A DNA stretch of 52,079 nt from positions 1 to 52,079 of the forward strand of contig JAHHIC010000047.1 of the NCBI GenBank assembly GCA_019359035.1. Direction: 5' to 3'. Under the pieces are notes generated by a model. The model made no database searches and had not been told where the DNA came from. It worked only from the letters and a program-made list of their open reading frames with translations. The number at the start of each line of letters is the position of its first letter. The stretch's first letter is position 1. Shown one piece after another: positions 45,730 through 52,079 of the stretch. The position numbers and the translations under genes were made by a program. The DNA comes from Scytonematopsis contorta HA4267-MV1. Lineage in GTDB: Bacteria; Cyanobacteriota; Cyanobacteriia; Cyanobacteriales; Nostocaceae.

Positions 45730-46116
45730 ATGGAACCACCACTAGAAAGAGTCAGATTATCCCAAACGGCAAAAGAGCAACTGCTGAAACTCAAGCGTTT
45801 CACGAAAATTGACCAATGGAATATACTATGTCGATGGGCATTGTGTCGCTCCCTATCAGAAAAAACCCCACCTTCATTAGTACCCGTACGACTTGATAGT
45901 AACGTCGAAATGACGTGGCGAGTTTTTGGTGGTGAAGCATCAGATATCTTATTAATAGCCCTCAAGCAACGTTGTTATAACGACGGATTAGGAACAGATA
46001 AACAAACCTTAGCGGAACAATTCACTTTACATTTACATCGCGGTATAGGTTATCTAGCGGGAGACCCAAATATTAAGAAAATTGAAGATTTAATTGAACT
46101 AGTAGCGAAAAACTGA
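45730..46116 (+). CDS. dndE: DNA sulfur modification protein DndE
   Basis: A 128-residue protein. VRLSQTAKEQLLKLKRFTKIDQWNILCRWALCRSL is the DndE helical start, LDSNVEMTWRVFGGEASDILLIALKQR its core and FTLHLHRGIGYLAGD its end. DndE forms a tetramer that binds nicked DNA and supports sulfur exchange. It is separated from dndD by 267 bp of repeats instead of the usual tight coupling, so its translation may be set by the heptamer array. The following gap 46117-46382 is AT-rich with no feature I can support. Confidence 0.93.
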   Translation: MEPPLERVRLSQTAKEQLLKLKRFTKIDQWNILCRWALCRSLSEKTPPSLVPVRLDSNVEMTWRVFGGEASDILLIALKQRCYNDGLGTDKQTLAEQFTLHLHRGIGYLAGDPNIKKIEDLIELVAKN

Positions 46117-46382
46117 AGCTTAAAGGTTTGTATCAAATTTTTGTCAAATTTGGGTAAATATCTTACTGAAAATGATATAGAAGCTAGGAATAGTAAAATT
46201 TATAACAGTAAAACAACTTAAGGAACCCTGGGAACAATACCAGCATCTTTGGTAAAACATACCAAAGATAATTTTTGCTATTAAATTTTGTTTGCAGCAT
46301 TGCATTAAATGATACGCTGTCTGTGCCAATATAACTGAAATTGACAATTAGAGAAAAATTAGGGAGAAACAAGGTTGAAATC

Positions 46383-47894
46383 ATGAAAGAAATTCAAGCG
46401 CTTCAAAGAGCGTTTCAAAACCGCAAGATGGGTTCTCTGTTACTATTGGGGTTCGCATCAGGTTTACCTTTGTTTTTAACGAGTAGGACTTTGCAGCTAT
46501 GGATGCAAGATGCCAAAGTAGATATTGGAAAAATTACTTTATTTAGTTTGTTGGCATTACCTTATTCATTAAAGTTCTTATGGTCACCTTTGTTAGACAG
46601 GTTCACACCATCGTTTTTGGGACCGAGACGCAGTTGGTTGTTAATTACCCAAATCGGTTTGATGTTAGGAATTGCTGGTTTAGCATTTCAACAACCTTCA
46701 CAAAACGACCAGACATTACAGGTTTTAGCAGTTAACTGTTTAATCATTACTTTTTTAAGTGCGACGCAAGATATTGCTGGTGATGCTTATCGTACCGACG
46801 TTTTAGACCCACTTGAGGCTGAACCCGGAGCATCTGTTTGGGTCTTGGGTTATCGTATCGCTTTAGGCGTTTCATTTCCTTTTGCTTTGTTTTTAGCTGC
46901 TAATTTTTTACCTTGGAATGCTGTATATCTTCTGATGGCAGCTTTAATGGGAGTGATTACACTTGTTACTGTTTGGGCACCAAGGGAACCAAATTTGCGC
47001 TCAACTCAAACCGCTCCACCAGTATCTTTTCAAGATATTATTTTACTGGGATTGCTTGCTTTATTGATAACTAGTTTGCTTTGGGGTGTATTTGCAGGAA
47101 AAATAGCATTACCTGTACTTTATTGGTTTCTGGCTGGTTTGATGCTCGCTTGGATAACCGCATCTGTTTTATTACCCATTGACTTGTTAGGTACAGACCA
47201 CGAAAATCATTCACCTAATAATTTACAAGAAGCTATTTTTCTGCCATTAAAAGAATTTTTCCACAGATTAGGAGCTTCTAAAGCCAGTTCCATACTGCTG
47301 TTTATTTTGCTCTATAGACTTGGTGACTCTTTGGTGGGAATTACAGGAAATTTATTCTTACGGGAAGTTGGTTTTGATAAAAATGCTGTTGCCGGAATCC
47401 AACTCATTGGCATGATACCCACAACTGTTGGGGTAATAGCTGGTGGTGTCGTTATGACTAAAATAGGGGTTCATCGCAGTCTTTGGATATTTGGATTGCT
47501 GCAATTGCTCAGCAATTTAGGTTATTATGCCCTCACCCTCTCTGGCAAAAATGATTCTGTTTTACTATTAGCTGTGAATATAGAAAACTTTTGTGCCGGA
47601 TTAGTAACAGTTGTGATTGTAGCTTTTTTAATGAGTCTTTGTAATCATAATTTCACCACCACACAATTTGCTTTACTTTCTAGCTTAATGGCAATAAGTA
47701 GAGACGTTCTTTCAGCACCCGCAGGAGATTGGGCTAAGGCTACTGGCTGGTCTACCTTTTTTCTGCTTACCATCGTAGCAGCCATACCAGGATTATTAAT
47801 GCTGCCTATTGTCGCACCTTGGAACTCTAAACTTGTTGCGCTTAAACGACCCGGACTGGAAGATGACAACGAGGATTTATGGGGTACAAAATAG
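46383..47894 (+). CDS. AmpG-like major facilitator superfamily permease
   Basis: A 503-residue, 12-segment MFS protein. GSLLLLGFASGLPLFLTSRTLQLWM, YSLKFLWSPLLDRF, ATQDIAGDAYRTDVL and VTVVIVAFLMSLCNHNFTTTQFALLSSL match AmpG-type muropeptide permeases, which import anhydromuropeptides for cell-wall recycling. ATG 46383 has AAGG about 10 bases upstream and is preferred over TTG 46341. The DQxD-like AmpG motif appears as DIAGDAYR. The same window encodes MltA, which makes anhydromuropeptides. Confidence 0.87.
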   Translation: MKEIQALQRAFQNRKMGSLLLLGFASGLPLFLTSRTLQLWMQDAKVDIGKITLFSLLALPYSLKFLWSPLLDRFTPSFLGPRRSWLLITQIGLMLGIAGLAFQQPSQNDQTLQVLAVNCLIITFLSATQDIAGDAYRTDVLDPLEAEPGASVWVLGYRIALGVSFPFALFLAANFLPWNAVYLLMAALMGVITLVTVWAPREPNLRSTQTAPPVSFQDIILLGLLALLITSLLWGVFAGKIALPVLYWFLAGLMLAWITASVLLPIDLLGTDHENHSPNNLQEAIFLPLKEFFHRLGASKASSILLFILLYRLGDSLVGITGNLFLREVGFDKNAVAGIQLIGMIPTTVGVIAGGVVMTKIGVHRSLWIFGLLQLLSNLGYYALTLSGKNDSVLLLAVNIENFCAGLVTVVIVAFLMSLCNHNFTTTQFALLSSLMAISRDVLSAPAGDWAKATGWSTFFLLTIVAAIPGLLMLPIVAPWNSKLVALKRPGLEDDNEDLWGTK

Positions 47895-48070
47895 TTATTA
47901 GTGTCGCAACATTTATTCTTTTTCTGACTGGACTGTTGCTTGGTTACGTTTTATCCCAGTTAGTGCTAGGGTTTCTTCAGCCTAATCCACTAACTCTTCT
48001 CGGTACTTTTAGCTTGATTGTGATTTTTGGTACGATTTATTACGTATTATTCTGGGAGTTTCGCAGGTAA
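47879..48070 (+). CDS. small two-helix membrane protein
   Basis: A 63-residue protein with two hydrophobic helices (VISVATFILFLTGLLLGYVL, TLLGTFSLIVIFGTIYYVLF) and a basic tail WEFRR. Its ATG overlaps the last 16 bases of the permease gene, and GAGG lies 5 bases upstream, so it is probably coupled to it. Function unknown; perhaps an accessory subunit. Confidence 0.75.
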   Translation: MGYKIVISVATFILFLTGLLLGYVLSQLVLGFLQPNPLTLLGTFSLIVIFGTIYYVLFWEFRR

Positions 48071-48195
48071 TTACTAATGGCTAATGCCCTGTTGGGAATT
48101 TGAAAATGCGGCAGATATCGTTAAAATAAATCAAGTAACTTTAATAAATCTTAAGATAGTTACTATAATCATTTCTAGCAAATTGTCATTGAGAT

Positions 48196-48381
48196 ATGTC
48201 TATATTTCGTTCTTATATTGCCCCACTACTCGTAGTACTTGTATTTTTTGCGGCTCTAGTCGCAGTTAGTGCCCGGATATTTTTACCCGCTGATATGGCT
48301 GCTCCTGCTCCTGTAGAAGAAGTAGGTGTTAGTTTTACACCTGCGTTATTACAGTCGCAAGCAGCACCATCTATAGGGTGA
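48196..48381 (+). CDS. small single-helix membrane protein
   Basis: A 61-residue protein with one membrane segment (YIAPLLVVLVFFAALVAVSA) and a Pro/Ala-rich tail (FLPADMAAPAPVEEVG). A weak GAG lies before the ATG. The composition looks coding and conserved in type, but I do not recognise a family. The 125-bp gap upstream holds AT-rich sequence that may include its promoter. Confidence 0.55.
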   Translation: MSIFRSYIAPLLVVLVFFAALVAVSARIFLPADMAAPAPVEEVGVSFTPALLQSQAAPSIG

Positions 48382-48421
48382 TACAAGAAAAACCCGCTGT
48401 ATAACCCGTCCCTGCACGCGA

Positions 48422-48467
48422 AACCCCACCCCCAACCCCCTCCCCGTACGCGGGAAGGGGACTACGA
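48422..48467. repeat. half copy of the 1792-1933 inverted-repeat element
   Basis: AACCCCACCCCCAACCCCCT and onward through CTACGA matches the left arm of the element at 1792 with one internal change; the right arm is absent. Confidence 0.8.
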
Positions 48468-48481
48468 TTTCAATAGAAGCT

Positions 48482-48540
48482 TACCAATTACCAATTACCA
48501 ATTACCAATTACCAATTACCAATTACCAATTACCAATTAA
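48482..48540. repeat. STRR heptamer TTACCAA, about 8 units
   Basis: Perfect tandem TTACCAA units that end 3 bp before the GTG start of the acetyltransferase. Confidence 0.92.
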
Positions 48541-48542
48541 AT

Positions 48543-49034
48543 GTGGAAATAGTACCAGGATATAATTTTCGTCAAGGCTCAACTTTAGATAGGGCACTAC
48601 TACTAAAGTTCATGAGAAAAACTTATTATGAGATGTCCCCAAATCAAGATTTTTCTCACTTAGTGCAAACCGTAGAACAATATCTATCATCAGAAACCCC
48701 TTTATTCTGGGTTGACCTATCCCCCCCATCTCCAACTCCCCACTCCCCACTTGCCAATCCCCACTCCCCCATAGCTTCCCTTTGGATGGGTAATGCCATT
48801 GACCAAGTCACAGGAAAACGTAACGCGCACATTTTTATGCTATATGTCCTCCCCGAACATAGACGACGGGGTATTGGCAAAGCTTTGATGCAGTATGCTC
48901 AAAATTGGGCTACTCAGAGAGGCGATCGCCTGATAAGCTTACAAGTTTTTACGTCAAATACAGCCGCACTAAGTCTGTACAATCAGTTAGGCTACGAAAC
49001 ACAATCCCTATGGATGGTTAAAACTCTAGGTTGA
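48543..49034 (+). CDS. GNAT family N-acetyltransferase
   Basis: A 163-residue GNAT protein: AHIFMLYVLPEHRRRGIGKALMQYAQNWA carries the acetyl-CoA binding R/Q-x-x-G-x-G/A loop, and FTSNTAALSLYNQLGYET is the C-terminal motif. Residues about 61-78 (PPSPTPHSPLANPHSPIA) are translated from a C-rich heptamer repeat inserted in frame between strands. The start is GTG 48543, directly after an STRR array. Substrate unknown. Confidence 0.85.
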   Translation: MEIVPGYNFRQGSTLDRALLLKFMRKTYYEMSPNQDFSHLVQTVEQYLSSETPLFWVDLSPPSPTPHSPLANPHSPIASLWMGNAIDQVTGKRNAHIFMLYVLPEHRRRGIGKALMQYAQNWATQRGDRLISLQVFTSNTAALSLYNQLGYETQSLWMVKTLG

Positions 49035-49076
49035 CTGTCAACCGTCAACAGTCAACAGTCAACAGTCAACAGTCAA
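49034..49076. repeat. STRR heptamer AGTCAAC
   Basis: About five tandem AGTCAAC/CGTCAAC units immediately after the GNAT stop codon. The reverse-complement heptamer TTGACTG occurs at 51839. Confidence 0.9.
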
Positions 49077-49186
49077 CGTTTGTACTATCGCGTTTTGACT
49101 ATACTTATAATATTCTAGTTATATCTATAAATTGTATAACTGCTAGCTTTGGGGTGGTTTTTTCATCCTGAATAGGATTGAAATTT

Positions 49187-49942
49187 ATGTACGATGAAGA
49201 CGAGCTAAGCCTGCTAGAAGCCGAGACTGCATTAGACCCTCTGGATGATATAGAACCCCTGAGCGATGAATCAGAGGTTATTAAACCCGACCCAGAGGAA
49301 ATGTTAATGCTGCTCGGAGACCCTCAACCACAAAAGCGGATGATAGCAGCGCGTACTTTTTGTGATATTGAATATGCTCCAGCGATACCCCAATTAATTC
49401 ATTTATTAACTGATACATGTCCCTTAGTTCGGGTCAGTGCAGCTTATGGTATTGGACGCAACCCCAGTCCAGAAGCAATAGAACCATTAATTGCCCAACT
49501 ACAGCGAGACTTTAACGGACACGTAAGAAAAGGTTTAGTTTGGGCATTAGGGAACTGTCGCGACAAACGTGTTTTAGCACCTCTTGCCGACGCTTTAAGA
49601 ACAGATATACCAGCAGTAAGACTTTGGGCTGCAAGCGCTTTAGCACAAATGGCAAAAGTCGGATACGAAGCAGTACTAGGAGCAATACCACCATTAATTC
49701 AAGCATTAGTCAAAGACCCAGTAGGAGCAGTAAGGAGTAATAGTGCTTGGTCAATAGGTCAACTATGTCGTGAACTCCCTAATAACGTAGTTTACGCAAC
49801 AGCAATTGATGCATTAATTCAAGCCTTTGCCGAAGACCAAGATTTAGGGGTACGAGAAGATACAAAATCAGCCATTTTAGGTGTCGGTGACCCCAGAGGA
49901 CTCCAGATGGTTGAAACCCTTGAACAAGAGGGATGGTTTTAG
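49187..49942 (+). CDS. HEAT-repeat (PBS lyase-like) protein
   Basis: A 251-residue alpha-solenoid protein. After an acidic N terminus it has about five HEAT/EZ repeats: PQPQKRMIAARTFCDIEYAP, VRVSAAYGIGRNPSPEAIEP, VRKGLVWALGNCRDKRVLAP, VRLWAASALAQMAKVGYE, VRSNSAWSIGQLCRELPN. This type includes phycobilin lyase subunits and general scaffold proteins; without a partner gene nearby I do not claim lyase activity. ATG 49187 has AGGA 9 bases upstream and is better than TTG 49178. Confidence 0.87.
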   Translation: MYDEDELSLLEAETALDPLDDIEPLSDESEVIKPDPEEMLMLLGDPQPQKRMIAARTFCDIEYAPAIPQLIHLLTDTCPLVRVSAAYGIGRNPSPEAIEPLIAQLQRDFNGHVRKGLVWALGNCRDKRVLAPLADALRTDIPAVRLWAASALAQMAKVGYEAVLGAIPPLIQALVKDPVGAVRSNSAWSIGQLCRELPNNVVYATAIDALIQAFAEDQDLGVREDTKSAILGVGDPRGLQMVETLEQEGWF

Positions 49943-50280
49943 CTTAAGCAGTAAGAAGCCCCGCACTATACACTTCGTGTTAGTGTCGGGATGAATTACG
50001 CGACAAAAACGATACGTACTTTAATCAATTTTTACCTACGGTAAAAGAGATTAAAGTACAGTTGAGTTTTTGTCAAGATTTAATGTTGCTAACAAATTAA
50101 TCTATTCTTTAATAAGAATTTTAACAGTTTTATCTTTGTTTGTAATATAGATTTTAACTGGATTCATTTTTAACAGTAAATAATTACAAAACAATAGTAA
50201 GCAAATTTTTCTGTTGGGTGTAGAAAACTTACCAGTTTATGTTATTATAAACTTGTGATGAATTAGCCTAAATTGCTAGT

Positions 50281-50450
50281 CATACGCTGCACCTTGATAA
50301 CTGGAAATATGGGGTTTTACGGGGAAGTGCAATATTATAAGTTTGCTGCCTCCCGTTTGTAAAATTTTCAAGGAACTAGGTTTAATCTTGGAATCCTCGG
50401 ATACCGAGAGTGGGGAAGGGCACGCCCTCACTTTAAAATGCCGTAGCAGG
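50281..50450 (+). ncRNA. candidate structured RNA (possibly 6S-like), unconfirmed
   Basis: In a 657-bp gap (49943-50599) this stretch folds into consistent nested stems: CCTTGA (50292) / TCAAGG (50368), TTTTACGGG / CCCGTTTGTAAAA around a GCAA/TTGC inner stem, CTCGG-ATA-CCGAG (50396-50408), AGTG...GGGC-AC-GCCC...CACT, and a closing GCTGC/GTAGC with one G-U pair that fits only the plus strand. A TATTATAAA-like -10 element lies near 50243. CTTTAAAATGCCGTAGC recalls a stretch of bacterial 6S RNA, but this is from memory. The rest of the gap is AT-rich. Confidence 0.35.
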
Positions 50451-50506
50451 AAAAAAAATAGAGTACTGCGATGGAAGTTCTTGATATCCTTAAAAGGACT
50501 CAGAAG

Positions 50507-50537
50507 CCTACACCAAATTGCTTGCAATTGGTGTAGG
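50507..50537. repeat. 14-bp hairpin CCTACACCAA/TTGGTGTAGG
   Basis: CCTACACCAAATTGC followed by GCAATTGGTGTAGG: a stem with one bulged base. There is no T tract, so it may be a processing or termination structure or a repeat. C-rich heptamers follow at 50555-50598, up to the stop codon of the receiver-EAL gene. Confidence 0.6.
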
Positions 50538-50599
50538 AGTGTCACTCAGTTCGCAATTTCCCACTCCCCACTCCCTACTCCCCATTCTCTACTCCCCAA

Positions 50600-51823
50600 C
50601 TACTTAGTAAAAAAGAATAGACATTTATCATCCAGAAATAACTTTTCAAACTCAGTTGGTGGCACAGGTTGACTAAATAGAAAACCTTGCATATCATCAC
50701 AATTTTGTTGACGTAAAAAAGTTAATTCAGCCGCTGTTTCTACACCTTTAGCGCTAACCTGTAAGTTTAAATTATGACCCATTTGAATCAAAGCTGTGGT
50801 AATGGCAGCTTTTTGGCTATCATTAGCAATATTTTGGATAAAATAACTGTCAATTTTTAAGGTATTAATTGGCAAGTTTTTTAGATAAATCAAAGAAGAA
50901 TTCCCAGTGCCAAAATCATCAATAGCTATTTTCACACCCAAGGAGCGTAATTCATTCATAGTCAAAATAGCATTATTAACATCTTGTGTTAACATATTTT
51001 CTGCTAATTCTAACTGGAGAAAATTAAGCTCTAAATTGTAATGCTGGAGAATTTTAGCAATTTTTTTACATAAATCAGGTTGTGAAAATTGACGTGCAGA
51101 TAAATTAACTGCAACATATTGTAACGAAGAAAATCCTTGATTACGCCAATTTTTAATTTGCTTACAAACTCTTTGCAACACCCATTCTCCGAGAGGAATA
51201 ATCAAACCAGTAGACTCAGCTAAAGGAATTAATTCAGCCGTAGAAACTAAACCTAATTCAGGACTATGCCAGCGTAATAAACTTTCAGCAGCAATTACTT
51301 TCCCTGATTTAACTTCAATAATTGGTTGATAGTAAACCTGAAATTGTTCTAAATCACCCCCCTGTAATGCTCCTCTTAGCATACTTTTAACTACCAACAT
51401 TTCCGAGTCAAAAGCCTTTCCTTGAGGGGAGGAAGATAGTTGTTTTTTCAAATTAGATTGCTTTTGCAAACGACTATTAATAGCACTTAATAATTCTGCG
51501 CGAGTAAAAGGCTTAGGAAGATAGTCATCCGCTCCTAACTCCATACCTAAACGGAAATCATTTCTGGCAGATTTAGCAGTTAAAAAAACAAAGGGAATTA
51601 CCGCTGTTTGTGGGTTATCGCGTAATTTTGTTAATACTCCATACCCATCTATTTCTGGCATCATCACATCACATAAAATTAAGTCAGGACTCTCAGAATT
51701 TGCTAATTGTAAACCTATGCGTCCATTAGCAGCAGCGAGAGCTTCGTAGTTTTCAGCTTCAAGCAGTTCTACAAGATTTTCCCGAACTGGTTGCTCATCT
51801 TCAATTACTAAAATTTTTTTCAT
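50600..51823 (-). CDS. response regulator with receiver and EAL domains
   Basis: A 407-residue protein. Receiver: IEDEQPVREN, phospho-acceptor D52 (LILCDVMMPEIDG), LTAKS and LPKPF. A linker leads to an EAL domain from about 150, with YYQPIIEVKSGKVIAAESLLRW (E-S-L in place of E-A-L), LQLELAEN, IDDFGTGNSSL, LKIDSYFI and QGFLFSQP. The usual AEGVE motif reads AKGVE (Lys near 360), losing the first Glu proposed to act as general base in EAL phosphodiesterases. The protein may therefore bind c-di-GMP without cleaving it. An STRR array lies immediately upstream. Confidence 0.92.
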   Translation of the reverse strand: MKKILVIEDEQPVRENLVELLEAENYEALAAANGRIGLQLANSESPDLILCDVMMPEIDGYGVLTKLRDNPQTAVIPFVFLTAKSARNDFRLGMELGADDYLPKPFTRAELLSAINSRLQKQSNLKKQLSSSPQGKAFDSEMLVVKSMLRGALQGGDLEQFQVYYQPIIEVKSGKVIAAESLLRWHSPELGLVSTAELIPLAESTGLIIPLGEWVLQRVCKQIKNWRNQGFSSLQYVAVNLSARQFSQPDLCKKIAKILQHYNLELNFLQLELAENMLTQDVNNAILTMNELRSLGVKIAIDDFGTGNSSLIYLKNLPINTLKIDSYFIQNIANDSQKAAITTALIQMGHNLNLQVSAKGVETAAELTFLRQQNCDDMQGFLFSQPVPPTEFEKLFLDDKCLFFFTK

Positions 51824-51838
51824 GATTTTGTTGATGGT

Positions 51839-51903
51839 AGATGGTTGACTGTTGACGGTTGACTGTTGACTGTTGACTGTTGACTGTTGACGATTGACTG
51901 TTG
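51839..51903. repeat. STRR heptamer TTGACTG
   Basis: About eight tandem TTGACTG/TTGACGG units between the receiver-EAL start and the GTTGGGTTT hairpin at 51917. Same family as 49034-49076 in the opposite orientation. Confidence 0.9.
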
Positions 51904-51916
51904 AACAAATAAAAAA

Positions 51917-51949
51917 GTTGGGTTTCCGTTATTCCTCAACCCAACCTAC
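51917..51949. repeat. GTAGGTTGGGTT-family hairpin, copy 4
   Basis: GTTGGGTTTCCG ... CAACCCAACCTAC inverted repeat adjoining the probable left end of the IS630-type element. Confidence 0.65.
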
Positions 51950-52006
51950 AGGTACAGCACTTCCGGCTGTTATGAGGTACACTAAGGATACAAATATTAT
52001 CTTCTT

Positions 52007-52079
52007 ATGAAAGCATATTCAATAGACCTACGAGAAAAAATAGTTTTAGCACATATTCAGGAGAAAATATCAATTCGTC
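52007..52079 (+). CDS. IS630-family transposase, N-terminal fragment (cut by window end)
   Basis: The 24 visible residues begin MKAYSIDLREK and continue with the charged helix typical of the N-terminal helix-turn-helix of IS630-type transposases. The left terminal repeat may lie in GTACAGCACTTCCGGCTGTT (51952 onward), whose sequence differs from the TAAGTAGGTG MITE, so this element is not its evident source. Confidence 0.75.
   Translation, partial: MKAYSIDLREKIVLAHIQEKISIR

Noticed and set aside
49187-49942. Phycobilin lyase (CpcE/F-like)
   Set aside because: HEAT repeats alone do not show lyase function, and no phycobiliprotein gene or partner lyase subunit is adjacent.
50276-50545. Minus-strand 89-residue ORF
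   Set aside because: It overlaps the strongly structured plus-strand region and a hairpin, has no ribosome binding site, and its composition does not look coding.

Overview
The window reads as chromosome of a filamentous, probably heterocyst-forming cyanobacterium (Nostocales, Calothrix/Rivularia-like). The grounds are a PxcA/CemA-type proton extrusion protein, hybrid Ser/Thr-His kinases, Uma2-family proteins, a few HIP1 octamers (GCGATCGC at 9972, 21389, 37293, 48922), abundant heptanucleotide tandem repeats (STRR type), AT-rich DNA and a LexA box of the cyanobacterial form. No species can be named from the sequence alone.

Layout. 1-9.7 kb: a tandem array, a class V aminotransferase, a secreted peptide, a 2062-residue Ser/Thr kinase-ATPase-GAF-histidine kinase-receiver protein, and a BlaI/M56 regulator-protease pair. 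9.9-16.9 kb: comB, three paralogous membrane proteins, DUF2809, a methyltransferase, a glycosyltransferase and a dTDP-glucose 4,6-dehydratase. 17-26.9 kb: a Ser/Thr kinase, a minisatellite inside a perfect inverted repeat, a papain-like protease, a MITE, a UvrD/AddB-like protein, pxcA, mltA, a polysaccharide deacetylase and an Rpn remnant. 27-30.2 kb: a duplicated tRNA-Thr segment enclosing a PIN-domain toxin-antitoxin pair, then argF and lexA.

30.4-46.1 kb is the most remarkable part: a DNA phosphorothioation (Dnd) island. It has dndB divergent from dndC-dndD-dndE at one end and a Dnd-type restriction helicase at the other. Between them lies about 8 kb bounded by perfect 46-bp inverted repeats. 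This inner segment carries a 57-residue protein overlapping a second DndD-like ATPase with a central cysteine cluster, an unrecognised 460-residue protein, two Uma2 proteins, a protein I recall as Dnd-associated protein 4, and a second DGQHR (DndB-like) gene. That DGQHR gene is split by a 129-bp MITE; removing the MITE with one TA restores the frame exactly. No dndA and no dptFGH are in the window, so sulfur mobilisation presumably uses a cysteine desulfurase encoded elsewhere.

46.4-52.1 kb: an AmpG-like transporter with an overlapping small membrane protein, a GNAT acetyltransferase, a HEAT-repeat protein, a candidate structured RNA, a receiver-EAL protein with an altered EGVE motif, and the start of an IS630-type transposase at the window edge.

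Repeats are unusually dense. Heptamer arrays touch start codons, including those of dndE and the Dnd helicase, and sit in frame inside two genes. One compound element (private tandem array plus two hairpins) occurs three times inside the Dnd island.
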